From contig JAVJOU010000016.1 of assembly GCA_040216635.1 (NCBI GenBank), forward strand, positions 116,204-180,203: a stretch of DNA of 64,000 nt. Direction: 5' to 3'. The stretch is from UBA1479 sp040216635 (GTDB lineage Bacteria; Pseudomonadota; Alphaproteobacteria; Rhodospirillales; Casp-alpha2). Both the position numbers and the translations under genes were made by a program. Shown piece by piece: positions 34,288-42,253 of the stretch (position 1 is its first letter; every line of letters begins with the position of its first letter). Under the pieces are notes generated by a model. It saw only the letters and a program-made list of their open reading frames with translations. It had not been told where the DNA came from and ran no database searches.

Positions 34288-35103
34288 ATGATCACCTCCC
34301 CCAATGAAACGGTCCTCGCAGATGTCCGGGATTCCATCTGCCGGATTACCTTCAACCGGCCCGAGGCGCTGAACGCCATCACCGTCGACGTCATGATCGC
34401 CTTGAAGGAGATCACCGAACAACTGCGAGAAAGCAAGGACGTGCGTGTCGTCATCATGCAGGGCCAAGGCGATCATTTCATGGCCGGCGGCGACGTGAAG
34501 GCCTTCAAAACCATGCTGGACGGCGAGCCGGACCGCGACAAAACCGCCGAACAGTTCGATGCCCGTCTGACCCGTGTCCATGCCACGATCGAAAACATGC
34601 GGGCCATGCCGCAGCCGATCATCGCCTCCGTCCGGGGGGCGGCCGCAGGTGCCGGGGTCAGCCTGATGCTGGCCTGCGATCTGGCGCTGGTCGCCGAGGA
34701 TGCTTTCTTCACCCTGGCTTATTGCCATATCGGGACCAGCCCCGACGGCGGGTCGACCTATGCCCTGCCGCGCACCGTCGGCCTGAAGAAAGCGATGGAA
34801 ATCGCCCTGTTGGGTGACCGCTTCACGGCCCAGGACGCACTGGATTGGGGCATGATCAATCGGATCGTTCCCCCGGCCGATTTGCAGGCAGAAACGGACA
34901 AACTCGCCGGACGACTGGCCAAGGCCGCAGGTCATGCCAACGCCGAAGCCAAGGCGCTGCTGAACGCCTCTTTCCACAACGGCCTGACCGAGCAACTGGA
35001 CGCGGAAAAAGCCGCGTTCATCCGCAACACGCGGACCGGCGATTTCTATGAAGGCATCACCGCTTTCAGCGAAAAACGGAAACCGGATTTCAAGGGCGAC
35101 TGA
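34288..35103 (+). CDS. enoyl-CoA hydratase/isomerase family protein
   Basis: 271 aa crotonase from ATG 34288 (AGAGGAA upstream; earlier in-frame codons do not look coded). Oxyanion motifs FMAGGDVKAF and GAAAGAGVSLMLACDLALV. The active-site stretch YCHIGTSPDGGSTYALPRTVG carries the Asp of PaaG-type isomerases rather than the Pro-Glu of hydratases, so 2-enoyl-CoA isomerase activity is a fair guess. It converges on the tandem-HTH LysR gene with an 11-base gap. Confidence 0.86.
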   Translation: MITSPNETVLADVRDSICRITFNRPEALNAITVDVMIALKEITEQLRESKDVRVVIMQGQGDHFMAGGDVKAFKTMLDGEPDRDKTAEQFDARLTRVHATIENMRAMPQPIIASVRGAAAGAGVSLMLACDLALVAEDAFFTLAYCHIGTSPDGGSTYALPRTVGLKKAMEIALLGDRFTAQDALDWGMINRIVPPADLQAETDKLAGRLAKAAGHANAEAKALLNASFHNGLTEQLDAEKAAFIRNTRTGDFYEGITAFSEKRKPDFKGD

Positions 35104-35114
35104 CCTTTAGCCCC

Positions 35115-36347
35115 CTATTCCCCGCGCACGGTTTCCGCGATCTGCCGGGCGATATCCAGGAACTCGTTCACAGCGGCTGTGCGTTTGACGCCGACCCGCT
35201 GCAACAGACAGATGGACCGGGCCGGCAATTCGAACTCCAGGTCCAAGGGGACGATCCGCCCGCTCGGTTTTTCCGCATCGAATTCGATGATCGAGCGAAA
35301 GGATATCTGCTCGGAATGGAGCAGCAGGTAGCGGATGACCGAGTTTGAACTGGTTTCCACCGCCCCTTGGGCCGGCCCGCCGGTGTTGCGGGTCATGACT
35401 TCGTCCAGCAGATCACGGGTCACGCTGCCCAGCGGCGGCAGAATAAACGGATAGCTGGAAACCTCTTTCGCTTTCAATTTCCTGCGTCCGGCCAGGGGGT
35501 GTTTATTCGATACGAACAGCCCCATGGGGTCGCGCACGATGGGTTCGACCGACACCCCTTCCAGTAACGTCGGATTGGGTTCCGCGCAGATCAGAACGTC
35601 GATTTCACCGGCCAGCATCCCCGCGATCAACGATGTGATCGGCCCTTCGACCGTTCGCATGACGATTTGCGGATGATGGGAAAGGACCCGGTTGATGGCT
35701 TCGGGCAGCAAGGCATTGCGCGAATAGGCCAGCCCGCCGACGCAGACCACGCCTGAGGATACGCCGTCGAAGGAATCGACGTCATCTTTGGTCTTGCGCA
35801 GTTCGGACAGCACGCGTTTGAAACACAAGGTCGCCGAAACCCCCGCCGGGGTCGCGATCATGCCCGTTTGCGTGCGCTGAAACAGGTCCACGCCCAGATC
35901 GGTTTCAAGTTGTCGGATCGAGGTCGAAATGGCCGGCTGCGACACCCCCAACACCTGACAGGCCCGATTGACGGACCCGAAGTCATGAACTGCGACGATG
36001 GCCCGCAACCGCGACACGTCGATATGCATCTGGAAAACCGATGCGTTCCTGCGGATAGCATCGCCGTTGCCTTGCACAAGCATGTCCCGCAGGTCTTCAA
36101 GGTCTTGCTGGATGATCCTGCAACGTGCGGCGACCAATTCCCCCACCGGAGTCGGCGACAAACCGTCCTGCGAGCGGTTGAGAAGCGGGCGTTCGAACTT
36201 GTCCTCCAGTATCGCGAGCGAACGTGAAATGGATGACGGGCTGCGGCGCAGGTCTTCGCCCGCCGCCGCAATGCGGCCGTGCTGCACCACGGCGGCGAAT
36301 GTGCCCAGGTGTCTGAGGGAAAAGTTCTTTTCTGTTTGGTCCGGCAC
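35115..36347 (-). CDS. LysR family regulator with two tandem N-terminal HTH domains
   Basis: 410 aa, about 100 longer than a normal LysR. Residues 9-70 form one HTH (FSLRHLGTFAAVVQHGRIAA, SPSSISRSLAILEDKFERPL) and residues 110-172 a second one (VSRLRAIVAVHDFGSVNRA, VSQPAISTSIRQLETDLGVDLF). The effector domain follows. Start is GTG 36347 with no strong Shine-Dalgarno. It is divergent from the TTT transporter and LigJ/LigK-like genes, so it is their probable regulator. A TCGC/GCGA dyad lies at 36413-36426. Confidence 0.9.
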   Translation of the reverse strand: MPDQTEKNFSLRHLGTFAAVVQHGRIAAAGEDLRRSPSSISRSLAILEDKFERPLLNRSQDGLSPTPVGELVAARCRIIQQDLEDLRDMLVQGNGDAIRRNASVFQMHIDVSRLRAIVAVHDFGSVNRACQVLGVSQPAISTSIRQLETDLGVDLFQRTQTGMIATPAGVSATLCFKRVLSELRKTKDDVDSFDGVSSGVVCVGGLAYSRNALLPEAINRVLSHHPQIVMRTVEGPITSLIAGMLAGEIDVLICAEPNPTLLEGVSVEPIVRDPMGLFVSNKHPLAGRRKLKAKEVSSYPFILPPLGSVTRDLLDEVMTRNTGGPAQGAVETSSNSVIRYLLLHSEQISFRSIIEFDAEKPSGRIVPLDLEFELPARSICLLQRVGVKRTAAVNEFLDIARQIAETVRGE

Positions 36348-36411
36348 GCAATACCCCAGGGCGCGCAGAGACGCCGACGATGTGTTTCCGGGCTCAGTAT
36401 AAACAAATTAG

Positions 36412-36429
36412 ATCGCGGTATAGCGAGAT
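36412..36429. promoter_or_regulatory. candidate LysR operator before the TTT transporter
   Basis: TCGC-GGTATA-GCGA (36413-36426) in the 144-base divergent promoter region, with short arms. Its position between the regulator and the target genes is right; the sequence alone is weak evidence. Confidence 0.3.
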
Positions 36430-36491
36430 TGTCATGGCAACCGCCTGCCCCGCGTGATTGGTATTCCATCAGGTAAATTGGGAGGTTACCA

Positions 36492-37481
36492 ATGCAAAAT
36501 AAGATCATCCAAGCTACGAAATCCGTCATGGTTGCGGCCGCTCTGACCCTTGGTCTGGCACCTGCTGCCGACGCCGGATTTCCGGAACGGGCCGTCAAGA
36601 TCGTCGTCCCCTACAAAGCGGGCGGCAACACCGATGTCATCGCACGCATCTTCGCCGATCACATGTCCGAAGCCCTGGGCTCCCCGGTCGTGGTCGAAAA
36701 CCGCGGCGGCGGCGGCGGCACCGTCGGCGCCGCCCTGGTCGCGGGCGCCAAGGCCGACGGCTATACCCTGCTGTTCGGCACGGCCGGCTCGCACTCGATC
36801 AACCCGAATCTGCGCAAGATCAAATACGATCCGCTCAAGGATTTCACGCCGATCAGCACGGGCGTCATTTCCTCGCTGCTGATGGTCGTTCATCCTTCGG
36901 TCAAGGCCAATACCCTGCAGGAATTGATGAAGCTGACCTCGTCCGGCGAGGGGCAGTTCAATTATGCCTCGGGCGGGATCGGCACCCTGTCCCATGTGGC
37001 GGGCGAGCTTTACAATGAAAAGACCGGCTCCAAGCTGGTTCATGTGCCCTACAAGGGCGCGGGTCCGGCCATCAACGATGCCGTTGCCGGCCGTATTCAG
37101 GTTTACATGAACAACATCCCGAAGATCCTGCCGCACGTTAAGTCCGGCGCCCTTCGCCCCATGGCCCTGGGTGCCGCCAAGCGTTCGACCTTGCTGCCTG
37201 ACGTGCCGACCACGGCCGAAGCCGGCCTGCAGGGCATGGAAATGGGGTCCTGGTACGGCCTGCTGGCCCCGGCCGGAACGCCGAAGGAAGCCGTCGACAA
37301 GCTGTTCACGGCCATGAGTTCCGCCAAGGATTCCAAAAAGGTTCAGGAGCGGCTCACGGGTATCGGTTCCGAAGTCGTGGTTTCCGACTCTCCCGCACAA
37401 TTCGCCGCCTTTATGAAGGACCAACTGTCCTGGTGGGCGAACATGTTGAAGAACCCGGCGTTCCAGAAAAAGAAAAAGTAG
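36492..37481 (+). CDS. tripartite tricarboxylate transporter substrate-binding protein (Bug/TctC)
   Basis: 329 aa with a signal peptide ending PAADAG. Bug-family landmarks: FPERAVKIVVPYKAGGNTDVIARI (start of the mature fold with the diacid-binding loop), ENRGGGGGTVGAALVAGAKADGYTLLFGT, YASGGIGTLSHVAGELY and GLLAPAGTPKEAVDKL. It captures a carboxylate in the periplasm for the TctA/TctB membrane pair. GGGAGG precedes ATG 36492. A terminator-like hairpin separates it from tctB, giving more binding protein than permease. Confidence 0.93.
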   Translation: MQNKIIQATKSVMVAAALTLGLAPAADAGFPERAVKIVVPYKAGGNTDVIARIFADHMSEALGSPVVVENRGGGGGTVGAALVAGAKADGYTLLFGTAGSHSINPNLRKIKYDPLKDFTPISTGVISSLLMVVHPSVKANTLQELMKLTSSGEGQFNYASGGIGTLSHVAGELYNEKTGSKLVHVPYKGAGPAINDAVAGRIQVYMNNIPKILPHVKSGALRPMALGAAKRSTLLPDVPTTAEAGLQGMEMGSWYGLLAPAGTPKEAVDKLFTAMSSAKDSKKVQERLTGIGSEVVVSDSPAQFAAFMKDQLSWWANMLKNPAFQKKKK

Positions 37482-37494
37482 ATCTCCCTTGCGG

Positions 37495-37540
37495 CGGGGC
37501 AATCGTTTCCCGGTGATACGGCTGCCCCGTCGGCTTTTTT
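37495..37540 (+). terminator. intra-operon terminator/attenuator after the Bug gene
   Basis: CGGGGCA (37495-37501) pairs with TGCCCCG (37523-37529) around a 21-base loop, with further pairing possible outside, and is followed by six T at 37535-37540. It should end part of the transcripts before tctB. Confidence 0.65.
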
Positions 37541-37612
37541 CCGTTACGCTAACGCTCCAGAATTTCCACAGGGACGATCGCAACGGGCCGGAAACGGCGC
37601 CGGAGCAATAAA

Positions 37613-38035
37613 ATGGCGAGAGAATTTTCGTGGCTGTTCATCGCCGCGCTGGGCGCGGCGGCCTTTTATTTCGCACTCGATTTCGAGTTCGGCACCCCGT
37701 CGAATGTGGGCTCCGCGATCTACCCCCTGATCCTGTCTTCGGCGATTATCCTGATTTCCCTGTATTCGTTTGTTTTTTCCCCCCGTGAAGAACCTCTGCC
37801 ACAAAACCATCGGGCCCTGGCCTGCGTCGCTGCCGCCGTTCTGTTGTTCATCTTGTTGGTCGAGGTCATCGGCCTGCTGCCGACGATCGTGCTTTCCATG
37901 ACCGTCGCCTATGCTGGCCAGACCACGGGAAAATACCGGTTCTTTCTGATTTACGCGGGCCTATTCGCGGTCACGGTCTGGCTGCTGTTTTCCTATGCCC
38001 TCAGCCTGCCCATCCCCCCCGTGCGGATGCCCTGA
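37613..38035 (+). CDS. tripartite tricarboxylate transporter small membrane subunit (TctB family)
   Basis: 140 aa with four hydrophobic helices: LFIAALGAAAFYFAL, IYPLILSSAIILISLYSF, CVAAAVLLFILLVEVIGLLPTI and FFLIYAGLFAVTVWLLFSYALSL. Length and layout match TctB. It forms the membrane complex with TctA, whose gene starts 3 bases later. GGAG lies 8 bases before ATG 37613. Confidence 0.88.
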   Translation: MAREFSWLFIAALGAAAFYFALDFEFGTPSNVGSAIYPLILSSAIILISLYSFVFSPREEPLPQNHRALACVAAAVLLFILLVEVIGLLPTIVLSMTVAYAGQTTGKYRFFLIYAGLFAVTVWLLFSYALSLPIPPVRMP

Positions 38036-38038
38036 TCC

Positions 38039-39604
38039 ATGGAAAACCTGCTTATCGGCCTTTCCACCGCCCTCATGGCCCAGAATCTGCTGGCCTGTCT
38101 GGCCGGTGTGTTCCTGGGAACCGCCATCGGCGTGATTCCCGGCATCGGGGCCATGGCCGCGATTTCGCTGCTTATGCCGTTGACCTTCGCCATGGACCCG
38201 ACCACGGGCATCGTCATGCTGGCCGGGGTCTATTACGGGGCGGAATACGGCGGGTCGACCGCATCGATCCTGCTGAACCTTCCGGGCACGCCGTCCAACG
38301 CCATCACCTGCCTGGACGGCTATCCCATGGCGCAGAAGGGACAGGCCGGCACGGCCCTGTTCATGACGACCATCGCATCGTTTGTCGGCGGCAGCATCGG
38401 CATCCTGGTTCTGTCCCTGCTGACCCCCGTCATCGTCAAGGTCGGCATGGCCTTCGGCCCGGCGGAGTACTTCGCGATCATCGTGTTTTGCTTTGTCGCC
38501 GTGTCGACCATCGGCGGGGCCGACCCAAAAAAGAATTTCGTGATGGTCGCCATCGGCGCCCTGATGGGCACGGTCGGCCTGGATATTTACGACGGAGCGG
38601 AACGCTACAGCTTCGGCTCACACCACTTGATCGACGGGCTCAGCCTGGTGCCCGTGGCCATGGGATTGTTCGGCCTGTCCGAAATCATTCTTTCGATCCG
38701 GCACGGCAGCGAGAAACGCCCGCATCACAAGATCAATTTCGCGTCCATGCTGCCCAGCGCCCGGCAATGGAAACGATCCTTCTGGCCCATGCTGCGGGGG
38801 GCGGCTTCCGGCTGCTTCTTCGGCCCCCTGCCTGGCACCGGCCCCTCGGTCGCGACGATCCTGTCCTACGCCAACGAAAAGAAACTGTCCCGCCATCCGG
38901 AAGAATTCGGCCGGGGTGCGATCGAAGGCGTGGCCGCCCCCGAAGCCGCCAACAATGCCGCCGTACAGACCGCCTTCGTGCCGACCCTGGCGCTTGCCAT
39001 CCCCGGAACCCCGACCATGGCGATCATGATCGGCGCCTTGATGATTCACGGCATCATCCCGGGCCCGCAGTTGATGAGCGCCGAGCCGCAGCTTTTCTGG
39101 GGATTGGTGGCAAGTTTCTGGATCGGAAACCTGCTGCTTCTGGTCATCAACATCCCGCTGATCGGTCTTTGGGTGTCGTTCCTCAATGTGCCTTACCGCC
39201 TGCTTTATCCCGCGATCATCATCCTGATCTGCGTCGGCTGCTTCAGCCTAAAGAACAGTGTGTTCGACGTGGCGGTCATGCTGGTTGTCGGCATCGCGTC
39301 CTATGGGCTTCGGCGGCACGGGTTCTTGCCTGCCCCCCTGCTGATCGGCTTCGTACTGAGCCCCATGTTGGAAGAAAACTTCCGCCGCGCCATGATCATG
39401 GGCCGGGGCGAGGTTGAATTCCTGGCTTCAAGTCCGATCAGCATCACCGCCTGGCTATTGACCCTTGCCATGTTGCTGTCGGTCCTGTACCGCCGACAGA
39501 TGCAGAAACTTTTCATGAAATTCATCACACGCGCCGGCAGGGACAACACATCTGCCGCAAGCGGCGCCGCCACCACGGATACAACCAGAACCCCAGATCA
39601 ATGA
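38039..39604 (+). CDS. tripartite tricarboxylate transporter permease (TctA family)
   Basis: 521 aa, about twelve hydrophobic segments. The signature GVIPGIGAMAAISLLMPLTF and YYGAEYGGSTASILLNLPGTPSNAITCLDGYPM is the first TctA repeat, and FGPLPGTGPSVATILSYANEK with GVAAPEAANNAAVQTAFVPTL the second. It transports citrate-like or other carboxylates. Followed after 18 bases by the LigJ-like hydratase gene, so transport and catabolism share one operon. Confidence 0.95.
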   Translation: MENLLIGLSTALMAQNLLACLAGVFLGTAIGVIPGIGAMAAISLLMPLTFAMDPTTGIVMLAGVYYGAEYGGSTASILLNLPGTPSNAITCLDGYPMAQKGQAGTALFMTTIASFVGGSIGILVLSLLTPVIVKVGMAFGPAEYFAIIVFCFVAVSTIGGADPKKNFVMVAIGALMGTVGLDIYDGAERYSFGSHHLIDGLSLVPVAMGLFGLSEIILSIRHGSEKRPHHKINFASMLPSARQWKRSFWPMLRGAASGCFFGPLPGTGPSVATILSYANEKKLSRHPEEFGRGAIEGVAAPEAANNAAVQTAFVPTLALAIPGTPTMAIMIGALMIHGIIPGPQLMSAEPQLFWGLVASFWIGNLLLLVINIPLIGLWVSFLNVPYRLLYPAIIILICVGCFSLKNSVFDVAVMLVVGIASYGLRRHGFLPAPLLIGFVLSPMLEENFRRAMIMGRGEVEFLASSPISITAWLLTLAMLLSVLYRRQMQKLFMKFITRAGRDNTSAASGAATTDTTRTPDQ

Positions 39605-39622
39605 GACAACGGGAAGCCTGAA

Positions 39623-40636
39623 ATGATTATTGATTGTCACGGCCATTACACGACCGCCCCCGCCGCCCATGAGGCATGGCGCAAGGAACAGATCGACGCC
39701 AAGGGCGACCTGTCCCAAATGAGCGCCAAGGAGCCCGCCATCACCGATGACGAGCTTCGCGAAAGCGTCGAAAACACGCAATTGCGCCTGCAGCAGGAAC
39801 GCGGCACGGACATGACCATCTTCTCCCCGCGCGCGGGCGGCATGGGCCATCATATCGGCAGCGAGGAAATGAGCATCCAGTGGTCGCGTATCTGCAACGA
39901 CCAGATCAAGCGCATCTGCGACATGTTCCCCAACAACTTCGCCCCCGTGGGCCAATTGCCGCAATCACCGGGCTGCTCGCCCACCAACTGCATCCCGGAA
40001 CTGGAGCGTCTGGTGAACGAACTGGGTTTCATCGGCGTCAATTTGAACCCCGACCCGTCGGGCGGGCATTGGACCGACCCGCCCTTGACCGATCCCTGGT
40101 GGTTCGACATTTATGAAAAGCTGCAGGAACTTCAGGTTCCGGCCATGATACACGTGAGCCAGTCCTGCAACCCGAATTTCCATTTCACCGGTGCCCATTA
40201 CCTGAACGCGGATACGACCGCCTTCATGCAGCTTCTGCAATCGGACCTGTTCGAAAAATTCCCCGGCCTGAAGTTGATCATCCCCCATGGCGGGGGTGCC
40301 GTTCCCTATCACTGGGGCCGTTACCGCGGCATCGCCATGGGCATGAACCGCCCGGAGCCCAAGGACATGATGGGCGAGAACCTGTATTTCGACACCTGTG
40401 TCTATCACCAGCCGGGCATCAACCTGATGGCCGAGGTCGTGCCCGTGGACAACATCCTGTTCGCATCGGAACTGCACGGCGCCGTGCGCTGCAAGGACCC
40501 GGACACCGGCCAATGGTTCGACGACACGCGCCGCTATATCGACGCGACCGAAAACCTGTCACCGGAAGACAAGGAAAAGGTGTTCTACAAGAACGCCTTA
40601 AAGGTCTTCTCCAAACTGAAACTTCCGAGCGCCTAG
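39623..40636 (+). CDS. amidohydrolase family hydratase, 4-oxalomesaconate hydratase-like (LigJ)
   Basis: 337 aa. It opens with IIDCHGHYTTAP (metal HxH) and keeps NLNPDPSGGHWTDPPLTD, HYLNADTTAFMQ, IPHGGGAVPYHWGRYRG and YFDTCVYHQPGI, a pattern I recognise from LigJ, the 4-oxalomesaconate hydratase of the protocatechuate 4,5-cleavage and gallate routes. The product would be 4-carboxy-4-hydroxy-2-oxoadipate, which the next gene could cleave. No ring-cleaving dioxygenase is nearby, so the pathway may start from an imported tricarboxylate rather than an aromatic. Confidence 0.85.
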   Translation: MIIDCHGHYTTAPAAHEAWRKEQIDAKGDLSQMSAKEPAITDDELRESVENTQLRLQQERGTDMTIFSPRAGGMGHHIGSEEMSIQWSRICNDQIKRICDMFPNNFAPVGQLPQSPGCSPTNCIPELERLVNELGFIGVNLNPDPSGGHWTDPPLTDPWWFDIYEKLQELQVPAMIHVSQSCNPNFHFTGAHYLNADTTAFMQLLQSDLFEKFPGLKLIIPHGGGAVPYHWGRYRGIAMGMNRPEPKDMMGENLYFDTCVYHQPGINLMAEVVPVDNILFASELHGAVRCKDPDTGQWFDDTRRYIDATENLSPEDKEKVFYKNALKVFSKLKLPSA

Positions 40637-40674
40637 CGCGCCGCATACCCAATCACGCATTCAGGGAGACACCC

Positions 40675-41352
40675 ATGACCGTCGGATTTCGCATCAAGAA
40701 AACCTGGGACCGGATTTCACCGGACCTGATCGAGCAATTCAAATCGATCCCCGTCGCCAATGTAGGCGACTGCATGTCCCGCATGTACGCGGGCAGCAAT
40801 GCACTGCGCCCCATGCATCGCGACGGTGTTCTGGCCGGGCCGGCCTTCACCGTTTTGAGCCGTCCCGGCGACAATTTGATGCTGCACAAGGCAATCGATA
40901 CGGCCCAACCCGGCGACGTCATTGTCGTCGATGCCGGCGGCGACCTGACCAACGCCCTGTTCGGTGAAATGATGCTCATGCAGGCCATCAAGCGCGGTGT
41001 GGCGGGCCTGGTGATCAACGGGGCCGTGCGCGATCGGGATGCGTTCCTGGAACACAATCTGCCCGTGTTCGCCGCCGGCGTGACCCACCGTGGCCCCTAC
41101 AAGGACGGCCCCGGCGAGATCGGGTTTCCGATCAGCTTGTACGGCATGAACATCAATCCGGGCGACCTGATCCTGGGGGACTGCGACGGCGTCCTCTGCG
41201 TACCGAAAGAACAGGCCGAAACGGTTCTTGAAGCTGCCCGCGCCAAGAACGATGCCGAAGAAAAACAGATGAAGGCGATCGCCGACGGCACCGTCGACCG
41301 CAGCTGGGTCGACAAGGCGCTTACCGATAAAGGCTGTGAATTCGTCGATTAA
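40675..41352 (+). CDS. RraA/HMG-CHA aldolase family protein, LigK-like
   Basis: 225 aa from ATG 40675 (AGGGAGA upstream). Class II aldolase signatures of the RraA superfamily: IPVANVGDCMSRMY, GDVIVVDAGGDLTNALFGEMM and INGAVRDRDAF (substrate Arg and metal Asp). The length fits 4-carboxy-4-hydroxy-2-oxoadipate aldolase (LigK/GalC), which yields pyruvate and oxaloacetate. It follows the LigJ-like hydratase by 38 bases, so the two probably act in sequence. Confidence 0.86.
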   Translation: MTVGFRIKKTWDRISPDLIEQFKSIPVANVGDCMSRMYAGSNALRPMHRDGVLAGPAFTVLSRPGDNLMLHKAIDTAQPGDVIVVDAGGDLTNALFGEMMLMQAIKRGVAGLVINGAVRDRDAFLEHNLPVFAAGVTHRGPYKDGPGEIGFPISLYGMNINPGDLILGDCDGVLCVPKEQAETVLEAARAKNDAEEKQMKAIADGTVDRSWVDKALTDKGCEFVD

Positions 41353-41384
41353 TCCCCTGCCCGGCTGTTCGTTGCGAGACAAAG

Positions 41385-41436
41385 CCGACCGCCGTCAATA
41401 ATATGGTCGGCAACGGACGGTGCCTCAGCACCGTCC
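41385..41436 (+). other. two tandem hairpins between LigK-like and SDR genes
   Basis: CCGACC/GGTCGG (41385-41410, 14-base loop) is followed by a perfect 9-bp stem GGACGGTGC-CTCA-GCACCGTCC (41415-41436). The bases after it are AAAAACC, so neither strand shows a terminator U-tract. It may be an RNA processing or stability element in the operon mRNA. Confidence 0.5.
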
Positions 41437-41473
41437 AAAAACCGCAACCCGACCTCATGGGAGAGACAGCCAA

Positions 41474-42229
41474 ATGGCAAATGGAACTTTGGCGGGAAAG
41501 ACCGCCGTCATTACCGGATCATCGCGCAATATCGGCAAGGCCACGGCCTTGGCACTTGCCGCTGACGGGGCCAATATCGTCGTGAACGGCGTGCAGGACC
41601 AAGCCGCCGCCGACGACGTGGTCAAGGAAATCGAAGCCCTTGGCGGCAAGGCCATCGCCAAATTGGCCGATGCGTCCAAGCGTGACGATTGCGACGCCCT
41701 GATCGCTGCCGCAGCCGACGCTTTCGGCAGCGTCGATATCGTCGTGGTCAACGCCTCGACCCGGGGCCAGTGTCCGTTCCTGGATATGAGCCACGACGAA
41801 TTCCGCAAAGTCATCGATCTGACTTTGGACAGCGCCTTTTTCCTTTGTCAGGCGGCCGTCCCGCATATGCAGAAGGCCGGCTGGGGCCGGGTCGTGACCC
41901 TGGGCGGTGTGTCGACCTATGTCGGCATGCCCGACCGCGTTCATAATCTTGCGGGCAAGGCGGCGATCGTCGGCTTTACCCGTGGGATCGCCCGCGAATT
42001 CGCCGCCGATGGCGTTACAGCCAACGTGGTGGCCCCCGGTGCGACCGAAACCGTCCGTCCCGCTTCGGCCGGTGCGGGCAACAACCGCGCGGCCATGAAC
42101 ATCCCTGTGGGCCGCCTGGGCGACGTCAAGGAAATGGCCGCGACCGTCAAATTCCTGTGCCAACCGGATGCCGCCTATATCACGGGCCAGACCATCCATG
42201 TGAACGGCGGCCTGTATTACGGAACGTAA
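41474..42229 (+). CDS. SDR family protein with degenerate active site
   Basis: 251 aa. The NAD(P) motif TGSSRNIGKA (about residues 14-23) and the C-terminal YITGQTIHVNGGLYYGT are typical classical SDR. The catalytic Tyr of YxxxK is Asn here (NLAGK), the Ser 13 residues before it is Gly, and NNAG reads VNAS; the Lys is kept. Normal dehydrogenase chemistry is therefore doubtful. GGGAGAG precedes ATG 41474. Last plus-strand gene after the LigJ/LigK pair. Confidence 0.85.
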   Translation: MANGTLAGKTAVITGSSRNIGKATALALAADGANIVVNGVQDQAAADDVVKEIEALGGKAIAKLADASKRDDCDALIAAAADAFGSVDIVVVNASTRGQCPFLDMSHDEFRKVIDLTLDSAFFLCQAAVPHMQKAGWGRVVTLGGVSTYVGMPDRVHNLAGKAAIVGFTRGIAREFAADGVTANVVAPGATETVRPASAGAGNNRAAMNIPVGRLGDVKEMAATVKFLCQPDAAYITGQTIHVNGGLYYGT

Positions 42230-42253
42230 CGGACCGGGGGCCCGTCGGCACAG

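Noticed and set aside
37495..37540. End of the TTT operon at the terminator after the Bug gene
   Set aside because: tctB and tctA follow on the same strand and need the binding protein, so the hairpin is more likely a partial terminator than an operon boundary.
41415..41436. Terminator at the perfect 9-bp hairpin
   Set aside because: Followed by AAAAACC on the plus strand and no T-run on the minus strand, so listed only as a stem-loop.
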